Shown here: in pieces, positions 25,489 to 32,076 of the stretch
How positions within the stretch are numbered: the first letter of the stretch is position 1
Layout of the letters: each line of letters opens with the position of its first letter
Source: Mycobacterium scrofulaceum
Lineage (GTDB): Bacteria > Actinomycetota > Actinomycetes > Mycobacteriales > Mycobacteriaceae
Direction of reading: 5' to 3'
Assembly (NCBI RefSeq): GCF_002086735.1
Contig: NZ_MVIJ01000029.1
Span: 1 to 64,000, forward strand
Length of the DNA stretch: 64,000 nucleotides
Program-made: the position numbers and the translations under genes
The notes under the pieces: model-generated
Databases searched by the model: none
Told to the model about the DNA's origin: nothing
What the model saw: the letters and a program-made list of their open reading frames with translations, nothing else

Positions 25489-26781
25489 GATCCGCCAGCC
25501 GTGCGGTTCCACGACCAGCGTGTCCACCGTCTCTTGTGGTGGGGCCGAGGATCCGCCGACGACCCGGCGGTGCGCCGTGCCCAGCTCCGGCAGCGAGACG
25601 CGCATCGGCTCGTCGCCGATGTTCAGGGCGACCAGCAGCGCGTCGTCGCCGTGGCGGGTCTCGTAGACGTAGTGCCGGTTTTCCAGCCGCAGCGCGCTGG
25701 TCGACGCCCGGTGCAGCCACGGGTGACGACGGCGCAGGCCGACGAGGAACTGGTGCAGCGCCCACATCTGGGCACCAAATGCGTCCAATTCCAATGGGGG
25801 AGAGCCGAACTCGGGCCGCACGGCGTCGTCTCCGCCGTAGCGCTCCTCTTTGACACCGCGAAATCCCAGCTCGTCACCCGCATACACGCTGGGCACGCCG
25901 CCGACCGTCAACAGGATCACCAGCGCGTGCGCCACGTGCTCCGGGCGTTCGAGCCGGCTGGCGATGCGGGTGACGTCGTGGTTACCGATGAAGGTGAGGG
26001 GCGCAAAGTCGGCCAGGAAGTCGCCGTGGCGTTGCAGCGCCCAGTCCAGCTCGAAGAAGTTGCCGTCGTTGAGGCTGCTCCAGATGGCCTTCCACAATTC
26101 GTATTGGGTGGCCGAGTCGAACGTGGCCGCACGCACCACCGCCGCGTAGTCGCCATGGATCAGCTCGCCGACGAACCACGCGTCTGCGAAGCGCTCGCGC
26201 ACCCGCGGCAGCGTCGACGCCCAAAACCGTTCCGGCACCGTGTAAGCCGCATCGAGGCGCCAGCCGTCGGCGCCGCGTTCCAGCCAGTGCTCCATCACGT
26301 CCACGGTGTAGTCGATGACTTCGGGGTTGTCGTGGTTGAGCGTGATCAGCTCCGAGTGGCCCTCGAACGTGTGAAAGCGCCCGGGGCGCCCGCGAAACCA
26401 GCGCGCCGCGGAATCGTCGTTCGACGCCTGTCGGTAGCGGGGGAAATCCACGCCGACGTGGTTGAACACGCCGTCGAGCAGGATGCGCAGGCCGCGGCGG
26501 CGGGCCTCGGCGACCAGGTGGTCGAAGTCGGCGTCGTCACCGAGCCGCGGATCGATCCGGTAGTGGTCGGTGGTGTCGTAACCGTGTGTGCGCGAAGCGA
26601 AGATCGGCCCCAGCGCCACGCCCGACGCGCCCAGCGCGATCGCGTGGTCGAACCAGTCGACAAGCCGCCGCAGCCGGTGTTGCTCCGGCCGCGGCGGCTC
26701 CGACGCGGGAAAAGCGCCGACAAACCCCAGCGGGTAGACCTGCCACCAGATCGCGTGCTCTACCCAGCCCGGCGCCGTCAC
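25474..26781 (-). CDS. GH13 alpha-amylase-family protein
   Basis: 435 aa (beta/alpha)8 glycoside hydrolase. The four GH13 regions are visible: DGVFNHVG (103-110), DGWRLDAAY with nucleophile Asp177, FVGELIHGDY with acid/base Glu206, and FIGNHDVTRI with Asp269. It has no signal peptide, so it acts on cytoplasmic alpha-glucans or oligosaccharides, or makes glucosides by transglycosylation. The C-terminal beta domain is short. It is unlike TreS or GlgE in length and N-terminus. It precedes no sugar genes; the neighbours are peroxide-defence genes. I do not place it in the M. tuberculosis gene order here. Confidence 0.92.
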   Translation of the reverse strand: MTAPGWVEHAIWWQVYPLGFVGAFPASEPPRPEQHRLRRLVDWFDHAIALGASGVALGPIFASRTHGYDTTDHYRIDPRLGDDADFDHLVAEARRRGLRILLDGVFNHVGVDFPRYRQASNDDSAARWFRGRPGRFHTFEGHSELITLNHDNPEVIDYTVDVMEHWLERGADGWRLDAAYTVPERFWASTLPRVRERFADAWFVGELIHGDYAAVVRAATFDSATQYELWKAIWSSLNDGNFFELDWALQRHGDFLADFAPLTFIGNHDVTRIASRLERPEHVAHALVILLTVGGVPSVYAGDELGFRGVKEERYGGDDAVRPEFGSPPLELDAFGAQMWALHQFLVGLRRRHPWLHRASTSALRLENRHYVYETRHGDDALLVALNIGDEPMRVSLPELGTAHRRVVGGSSAPPQETVDTLVVEPHGWRILSPS

Positions 26782-26791
26782 TGCGCTACCG

Positions 26792-27328
26792 TCAGCCGAC
26801 CGTCGCCAGCGTCTGCGCGGCGATGATCGCCTGTGCCACGCCCGAAACGATCGCCGCCGCCTTCAGCGCCTCCTGGATGGCCTCCCGGCTCACACCCGCC
26901 TCGCGCAGCGTGTGCTCATGGGAGGCCACGCAGTCGGGGCATCCGTTGATCGACGACACCGCGAAGCACCACAGCTCGAAGTGGGCCTTCGCGACGCCGG
27001 GGTTGGCGATGAGGTTCATCCGCAGACCCGCACGCAGATCGTCGTACTTGCCGTCCAGGAAGCCCCGGCCGCGGTAGAACACGTTGTTCATGGCCATGAT
27101 CGATGCGGCACCGAGCGCGGCGTTGTACGCCTCGGCGGACAGGAGGTCGGCCGCCTCGGCACCGATCTCGCTGAGCACCTGGCTGTTTCGCGTCGCCGCG
27201 GCGCACGCCAGCAGCGTGCCCCACAGCTGTTCCTCGTCGAGCTCGGTGGTGCGGGTGATCGAGCCCAGGTTGAGCTTGAGGTCCTTGGCGTACTCGGGCA
27301 GCGCTTCCTTGAGGTTTTCTACGCTCAT
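26792..27328 (-). CDS. ahpD: Alkyl hydroperoxide reductase AhpD (adaptor/CMD-fold peroxidase)
   Basis: 178 aa from the ATG at 27328 with GGGAGG upstream. The active-site pair Cys130-x-x-Cys133 (NGCPDCVASHEHTLREAG) sits at the same residue numbers as in M. tuberculosis AhpD, with the proton-relay Glu/His residues around it. AhpD reduces AhpC using lipoamide/dihydrolipoamide succinyltransferase and Lpd as electron source. It lies 28 bases after ahpC and is surely co-transcribed. The pair is divergent from an intact oxyR. Confidence 0.95.
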   Translation of the reverse strand: MSVENLKEALPEYAKDLKLNLGSITRTTELDEEQLWGTLLACAAATRNSQVLSEIGAEAADLLSAEAYNAALGAASIMAMNNVFYRGRGFLDGKYDDLRAGLRMNLIANPGVAKAHFELWCFAVSSINGCPDCVASHEHTLREAGVSREAIQEALKAAAIVSGVAQAIIAAQTLATVG

Positions 27329-27356
27329 CTCGCCTCCCTGATCAGACCCTACGTGA

Positions 27357-27944
27357 CTAGGCCGAGGCCTTGAGCAGCTCGGCGGCGTCGAGCGTCGGGT
27401 CGCCCTTGCGCCAGTTGCAGGCGCACAGCTCATCGGACTGCAACGCGTCCAGGACGCGCAGCACTTCCTCGACGTTGCGCCCGACGGATCCGGCGGTGAC
27501 AGAAACGAACTGGATCTCGTTGTTGGGGTCCACCAGGAAGGTCGCCCGGTCGGCCACGCCGTCGGCGTTGAGGACGCCGGTGGCCAGGCTCAGCTCCCGC
27601 TTGATGTCCGAGAGCATCGGGAACGGCAGTTTCTTCAGGTCCTCGTGCTGGGCCCGCCAGTTGAAGTGGACGAACTCGCTGTCGATCGAGACGCCCAGCA
27701 CCTGCGCGTCGCGGTCGGAGAACTCGTCGTTGAGTTTGCCGAAGGCGGCAATCTCGGTGGGGCACACGAAGGTGAAGTCCTTCGGCCAGAAGAACACGAC
27801 GCGCCACTTGCCGGCGTTGTCCTCGCTGGTGACGGTGGTGAAGTAGTCCTCGGGCTGCTTGGCGTCCACCTTGGACAGGTCGCCAGGGATCAGCGCAGTG
27901 AGCTCGTAGGCGGGGAACTGGTCGCCGATGGTCAGCAGAGGCAT
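27357..27944 (-). CDS. ahpC: Alkyl hydroperoxide reductase AhpC (peroxiredoxin)
   Basis: 195-aa peroxiredoxin. The peroxidatic Cys61 is in DFTFVCPTE, and the two C-terminal cysteines 174 and 176 are in ELCACNWR, the three-cysteine pattern special to mycobacterial AhpC. It reduces hydrogen peroxide, organic peroxides and peroxynitrite in the cytoplasm. It is the first gene of ahpC-ahpD and is transcribed divergently from oxyR, with about 100 bp between the start codons. Two dyads in that gap are the likely OxyR sites. Confidence 0.97.
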   Translation of the reverse strand: MPLLTIGDQFPAYELTALIPGDLSKVDAKQPEDYFTTVTSEDNAGKWRVVFFWPKDFTFVCPTEIAAFGKLNDEFSDRDAQVLGVSIDSEFVHFNWRAQHEDLKKLPFPMLSDIKRELSLATGVLNADGVADRATFLVDPNNEIQFVSVTAGSVGRNVEEVLRVLDALQSDELCACNWRKGDPTLDAAELLKASA

Positions 27945-28005
27945 ATCGCTCCTTATTTGGAATTACTCAAGATTAGCGGTCACTGCCCATCGTGCCCGCA
28001 TACCC

Positions 28006-28044
28006 TTACTGAAGTAAAGGTGATATTTCCCACTATACTTATAG
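28006..28044. promoter_or_regulatory. Two dyads in the oxyR-ahpC intergenic region, candidate OxyR sites
   Basis: The 102-bp gap is much richer in A+T than its surroundings. It contains TTACT-GA-AGTAA at 28006-28017 and CTATA-CT-TATAG at 28033-28044, both with perfect 5-bp arms. LysR-type regulators bind interrupted dyads of this kind in divergent promoters, and the second ends 2 bases before the oxyR ATG, fitting autoregulation. Assignment to OxyR is by position. Confidence 0.55.
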
Positions 28045-28046
28045 CC

Positions 28047-28982
28047 ATGCCCGATAAGAGTTATCAGCCGACGATCGCCGGCCTCCGCGCGTTCGTGGCG
28101 ATCGCCGAAAAGCGTCAGTTCAGCGGCGCCGCAACCACTCTCGGCGTCAGCCAGTCGACGTTGTCGCAGGCGCTGGCGGCGCTGGAGACCGGGCTGGGCA
28201 CCCGGCTCATCGAGCGCTCGACGCGGCGTGTCCTGTTGACGGCGGCGGGCACGGAGCTGTTGCCGCGCGCCCAGGCGGCGATCGAGGCGGTGGACGGGTT
28301 CACCGCCGCGGCCGCCGGGGCCTCCGACCCGCTGCGCGCCGGGATGCGGCTGGGGCTGATCCCGACGGTCGCGCCCTACGTGTTGCCGACCGTGTTGGCC
28401 GGGCTCGCCGAGCAATTCCCGGCGATGACGTTGCGGGTGACGGAGGACCAGACCGAACGGCTGATGGCGGTGTTGCGCGAGGGGGCGCTGGATGCGGCGC
28501 TGATCGCCCTGCCGGCCGACGGCGGCGGACTGGCCGCCATCCCGATCTATGACGAGGATTTCGTCCTCGCGCTGCCGCCGGGGCATCCGCTGTCGGGCAA
28601 GAAGCGCGTTCCGGCGACGGCACTGGCCGACCTGCCGCTGCTGCTGTTGGACGAGGGGCACTGCCTGCGCGATCAGGCGCTGGACGTGTGCCACAAGGCG
28701 GGCGTCCGGGCGGAACTGGCCAACACCCGCGCGGCATCGCTGGCGACCGCGGTGCAATGCGTGACGGGCGGCCTGGGGGTGACGCTGATCCCGCAGAGCG
28801 CGGTGCCGGTAGAGGCGAGCAGAAGCCGCCTCGGCCTGGCGCAGTTCGCCACCCCCCGCCCGGGCCGTCGCATCGGCCTGGTGTACCGCTCGTCCAGCGG
28901 CCGCGACGAGTCCTACCGGCGGCTGGCCGGAACCATCGGCGGGTTGATCAGCAACCAGCACCAGGTGCGGCTGGTCAAGTAG
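28047..28982 (+). CDS. oxyR: LysR-type peroxide regulator OxyR, intact
   Basis: 311 aa. N-terminal winged helix (LRAFVAIAEKRQFSGAATTLG, then SQSTLSQALAALE) followed by the ligand domain. The redox cysteines Cys206 and Cys215 lie in LDEGHCLRDQALDVC, with the nine-residue spacing of E. coli OxyR Cys199/Cys208. It senses peroxide and controls ahpC, its divergent neighbour. In M. tuberculosis oxyR is broken by several lesions and lies next to ahpC at another locus; here the whole frame is open. The ATG at 28047 is chosen because upstream codons overlap ahpC on the other strand and are not protein-like. Confidence 0.95.
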   Translation: MPDKSYQPTIAGLRAFVAIAEKRQFSGAATTLGVSQSTLSQALAALETGLGTRLIERSTRRVLLTAAGTELLPRAQAAIEAVDGFTAAAAGASDPLRAGMRLGLIPTVAPYVLPTVLAGLAEQFPAMTLRVTEDQTERLMAVLREGALDAALIALPADGGGLAAIPIYDEDFVLALPPGHPLSGKKRVPATALADLPLLLLDEGHCLRDQALDVCHKAGVRAELANTRAASLATAVQCVTGGLGVTLIPQSAVPVEASRSRLGLAQFATPRPGRRIGLVYRSSSGRDESYRRLAGTIGGLISNQHQVRLVK

Positions 28983-29011
28983 GCGGCGTCGCCCGCGGGT
29001 AGGTTCTGCCT

Positions 29012-29722
29012 ATGGAAAAGGTGATCGCGGTGCTCATGCGGGCCGATTCGGACGAGCAGTGGTGCGCCCGCCAACGGGGGCCCGTCGCCACCGCCCTGCT
29101 CGAGCTGGGCCTGCCCGGACTGTCGGTCAACGTCCGCGATGACGCCGTGCGGCACTCGCTGATGACGCTCACAACGCTGGACCCGCCGGTCGTGGCGGTG
29201 GTGAGCATGTGGACCCAGCAGTGCTATGGCGACCAGATGGCGGCCGCCCTGGCGCTACTGGAGGCGGAATGCGACCAGCTCGCCGCATACCTGGTGACCG
29301 AGTCGGTCCCGCTGAGACCGCCCGTCACCGAATCGGGTTCCCGCACAACGGGTTTCGCCAACATGGCGTTGCTGCGCCGGCCCGCCGCCCTTGACCAGGC
29401 GAGCTGGCTGACCCGGTGGCAGCGCGACCACACCCCGGTGGCCATCGAGACGCAGTCGACCTTCGGCTACACCCAGAACTGGGTGGTGCGGACCCTCACC
29501 CCGGACGCCCCGGGAATCGCCGGCATCGTCGAGGAGTTGTTCCCGCAGGAGGCGATCACCGATCTCAAGGCGTTCTTCGGTGCCGCCGACGATAACGACC
29601 TGCAACACCGGTTGGGCCGAATGGTCGCCAGCACCACGGCCTTTGGCGCCAACGAGAACATCGACACCGTCCCCACCAGCCGCTACGTCTTCAAGACGCC
29701 GTTCACCGAGGAAAACACATGA
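29012..29722 (+). CDS. Conserved hypothetical protein, EthD/dimeric alpha-beta-barrel-like (Rv1874-like)
   Basis: 236 aa. The sequence has two halves of similar size, each suggesting a ferredoxin-like alpha+beta fold: KVIAVLMRADSDEQW... and, in the second half, NMALLRRPAALDQASWLTRWQRDHTPVAIET, which resembles the EthD pattern (R....F...W...H). No catalytic residues can be named. It is the first gene of a pair: its last codons overlap the next ATG (ATGA). Gene order matches Rv1874-Rv1875. Function unknown. Confidence 0.75.
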   Translation: MEKVIAVLMRADSDEQWCARQRGPVATALLELGLPGLSVNVRDDAVRHSLMTLTTLDPPVVAVVSMWTQQCYGDQMAAALALLEAECDQLAAYLVTESVPLRPPVTESGSRTTGFANMALLRRPAALDQASWLTRWQRDHTPVAIETQSTFGYTQNWVVRTLTPDAPGIAGIVEELFPQEAITDLKAFFGAADDNDLQHRLGRMVASTTAFGANENIDTVPTSRYVFKTPFTEENT

Positions 29723-30162
29723 CGACTTTGCGCGACGCCGTGGCGTTGGCCGAAGCCGAAAGCGGCCTGGCGGTGGTGTCCACCGTTCGCGCCGACGGCA
29801 CGGTGCAGGCCTCGCTGGTCAACGTCGGCCTGTTGGCGCACCCGGCAAGCGGCGAGCAGGTGTTGGGTTTCACCACCTACGGCAAGGTGAAACTGGCGAA
29901 CCTGCGGGCGCGTCCGCAGCTGGCCGTCACCTTCCGCAACGGATGGCAGTGGGCGACCGTCGAGGGCCGCGCGGAACTGGCCGGTCCGGACGACACGCAG
30001 CCCTGGCTGACCGCGGACGACCAGCTGCGGCTGTTGCTTCGCGAGGTGTTCACCGCCGCGGGCGGCACCCACGACGACTGGGACACCTACGACCGCGTGA
30101 TGGCCCGCGAGCGGCGGGCCGTCGTGCTCGTCGCGCCGACCCGCGTCTACAGCAACGGCTGA
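29719..30162 (+). CDS. Pyridoxamine-5'-phosphate-oxidase-like / F420-binding split-barrel protein (Rv1875-like)
   Basis: 147-aa split beta-barrel protein. The family pattern is clear: LAVVSTVRADGTVQASLVNVG, then GKVKLANLRARPQLAVTFRN and WATVEGRAEL. In actinobacteria this branch mostly binds F420 or a flavin and acts as a small reductase. It overlaps the upstream gene by 4 bases (ATGA), so the two are translationally coupled, and an enoyl-CoA hydratase gene follows 18 bases after its stop. Substrate unknown. Confidence 0.85.
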   Translation: MTTLRDAVALAEAESGLAVVSTVRADGTVQASLVNVGLLAHPASGEQVLGFTTYGKVKLANLRARPQLAVTFRNGWQWATVEGRAELAGPDDTQPWLTADDQLRLLLREVFTAAGGTHDDWDTYDRVMARERRAVVLVAPTRVYSNG

Positions 30163-30180
30163 GCTGGTTAGGCTGCAGCG

Positions 30181-30933
30181 GTGACGCTGCAGATCGATGA
30201 CGAGAACCGGGTGCGCACCCTCACGCTCAACCGGCCCGAGGCGCTGAACGCTTTCAACGAGGCCCTCTACGACGCCACCGCGGACGCGTTGCTGGCCGCT
30301 GCGGAGGACCCCGAGGTCGCCGTGGTGGTGCTGACCGGTGCGGGCCGCGGGTTCAGCGCCGGTACCGATCTCGCCGAGATGCAGGCCCGCATCACCGATC
30401 CGCATTTCATTCCGGGCAAGCACGGTTTCGTCGGGCTGATCGATGCCCTCAGCGCGTTCCCCAAGCCGCTCATCTGCGCGGTCAACGGTGTCGGGGTGGG
30501 CATCGGCGCCACCATCCTCGGCTACGCCGACCTGGCGTTCATGGCGTCGACCGCCCGGCTGAAGTGCCCGTTCACCAGCCTGGGAGTCGCGCCGGAAGCG
30601 GCATCGTCATACCTGCTGCCGCAGCTGGTGGGCCGGCAGAACGCCGCCTGGCTGCTGATGTCCTCGGAGTGGGTCGACGCCGAGGAGGCGTTGCGAATGG
30701 GCCTGGTCTGGCGCGTCTGCGAACCCGAGGACCTCTTGCCCGAAGCCCGTCGGCACGCGGAAATCCTTGCGGGCCGGCCCATTTCGAGCCTGATGGCGGT
30801 CAAGCACACGATGATGGAGCCGGTGCGCCCGGAAATCGCCGCGGCCACTTCGCGGGAAAACGCTCACTTCGCCGAGCTGATGGGGGCGCAGGCCAACGCC
30901 GCCGCCCTGGCGGACTTCAACAAAGCCCGCTGA
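30181..30933 (+). CDS. Enoyl-CoA hydratase/isomerase family protein
   Basis: 250-aa crotonase-fold enzyme with a GTG start. Typical features: LNRPEALNAFNEALYDA, the oxyanion-hole segment GAGRGFSAGTDLAEM, and VNGVGVGIGATILGYADL with the second backbone NH. The usual glutamate pair of hydratases is not plain at its place (CPFTSLGVAPEAAS contains one Glu), so isomerase or other chemistry is possible. It follows the Rv1875-like gene closely and may be in the same transcript. A role in fatty-acyl-CoA turnover is the general expectation. Confidence 0.88.
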   Translation: MTLQIDDENRVRTLTLNRPEALNAFNEALYDATADALLAAAEDPEVAVVVLTGAGRGFSAGTDLAEMQARITDPHFIPGKHGFVGLIDALSAFPKPLICAVNGVGVGIGATILGYADLAFMASTARLKCPFTSLGVAPEAASSYLLPQLVGRQNAAWLLMSSEWVDAEEALRMGLVWRVCEPEDLLPEARRHAEILAGRPISSLMAVKHTMMEPVRPEIAAATSRENAHFAELMGAQANAAALADFNKAR

Positions 30934-30945
30934 GCGCGCGAAGCT

Positions 30946-31131
30946 TCACAGCGACGGGGCGGTCTCCAGATTCGCCGACGCGGCGATGATCGCCCGCAGC
31001 GTCCGTCGGCAACGTCCGCAGTCGCCGCCGGCCCCGCACGCCGCCGCGACCTCTTTGGAGGTGGAGGCGCCGCGCGCGACTATTTCGGACACCGTGTGGT
31101 TCGTCACGCCGACACACAGGCATACGTACAT
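30946..31131 (-). CDS. bfd: Bacterioferritin-associated ferredoxin-like (2Fe-2S) protein
   Basis: 61 aa. The four cluster cysteines follow the Bfd/BFD-like pattern: Cys4 and Cys6 in YVCLCVGVT, and Cys38 and Cys41 in GGDCGRCRR, with the central helix ending in ACGAG. Bfd reduces the core of bacterioferritin so that stored iron can leave. It is divergent from bfrA, 358 bases away, and two IdeR boxes lie between them. This suggests shared iron control, with Bfd needed when iron is low. It converges with the enoyl-CoA hydratase gene. Confidence 0.9.
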   Translation of the reverse strand: MYVCLCVGVTNHTVSEIVARGASTSKEVAAACGAGGDCGRCRRTLRAIIAASANLETAPSL

Positions 31132-31260
31132 CAGCGCGTCCCCTGCATCCGGGCGACAATCCCTTCGTCGACGGCCTGGTCGAGCGAGCGCACTTCGTCC
31201 TCCCTTTCGGCATCCCGTGTCGTCGGGATTTCTCGAAAAAGTGCCGAACCGAACTCCGTA

Positions 31261-31279
31261 TTAGTTGAGTCTAACCTAA
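31261..31279 (+). promoter_or_regulatory. IdeR iron box 1
   Basis: TTAGTTGAGTCTAACCTAA matches the mycobacterial IdeR consensus (TTAGGTTAGGCTAACCTAA) at 16 of 19 positions. It lies in the 358-bp gap between bfd and bfrA. IdeR activates bfrA in iron-replete cells in M. tuberculosis from tandem boxes upstream of the promoter. Apart from this box and the next one I see no gene in this gap. Confidence 0.8.
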
Positions 31280-31284
31280 GTTCG

Positions 31285-31303
31285 TTAGCGCAGTCTAACC
31301 TTA
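31285..31303 (+). promoter_or_regulatory. IdeR iron box 2
   Basis: TTAGCGCAGTCTAACCTTA matches the IdeR consensus at 14 of 19 positions and starts 24 bases after the start of box 1, a tandem arrangement on one face of the helix. Tandem boxes of this kind upstream of bfrA are known in M. tuberculosis. Confidence 0.7.
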
Positions 31304-31489
31304 CCCGCCAGCAACGCGGCTCCCGTGTGCCCGCCGCGCCACACACTGAGCACAGCCATACCTTGCTGGAAGATTGCCCCCCGTCGTGGCAAAGTGCGGG
31401 TACGGCCAGGCACGATGCGCTCAGCCCAGCGCATCCGGCCCGGGGCCGAGAATGACCACCGTTTTCACCGTCACCGTAGGGGAGTGAAC

Positions 31490-31969
31490 ATGCAAGGGGA
31501 TCCGGACGTTTTGCGCCTGCTCAACGAGCAGTTGACCGGCGAGCTCACCGCGATCAACCAATATTTCCTGCATTCCAAGATGCAGGACAACTGGGGTTTC
31601 ACCGAGCTCGCCGAGCACACCCGGGCCGAGTCCTTCGACGAGATGCGCCACGCCGAGGCGATCACCGATCGCATCCTGCTGCTCGACGGGCTGCCGAACT
31701 ACCAGCGCCTCTTTTCGCTGCGCATCGGCCAGACGCTGCGCGAGCAGTTCGAGGCGGACCTGGCCATCGAGTACGAGGTGATGGACCGGCTCAAGCCCGG
31801 CATCATCATGTGCCGCGAGAAGCAGGACAGCACGAGCGCCAATCTGCTGGAAGAGATCGTGGCCGACGAGGAAAAGCACATCGACTACCTCGAGACGCAG
31901 CTGGAGCTGATGGACAAGCTCGGCGTGGAGCTCTACTCGGCGCAGTGCGTCTCCCGCCCCCCGAGCTGA
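31490..31969 (+). CDS. bfrA: Bacterioferritin BfrA
   Basis: 159-aa ferritin-like four-helix protein that forms the 24-subunit iron store. Ferroxidase ligands are in place: Glu18, Glu51, His54, plus EKHIDYLE near 127-133 for the second site; Met52 is the haem ligand between subunits. It oxidises ferrous iron and stores it, protecting against iron toxicity and supplying iron in starvation. The ATG at 31490 follows AGGGGAG. The tandem IdeR boxes about 190 bases upstream explain iron-dependent expression. The C-terminus (CVSRPPS) is short. Confidence 0.97.
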   Translation: MQGDPDVLRLLNEQLTGELTAINQYFLHSKMQDNWGFTELAEHTRAESFDEMRHAEAITDRILLLDGLPNYQRLFSLRIGQTLREQFEADLAIEYEVMDRLKPGIIMCREKQDSTSANLLEEIVADEEKHIDYLETQLELMDKLGVELYSAQCVSRPPS

Positions 31970-32076
31970 GGCTCAGCTAGGCCCGCACGCCTGCGCGAAA
32001 CCCGTCGCCGCAACCGTTAGATTGCCGGAATCGATCCTGGGCATTCGTGAGCAACGGTCGGCGACGGAAGGCAGGC

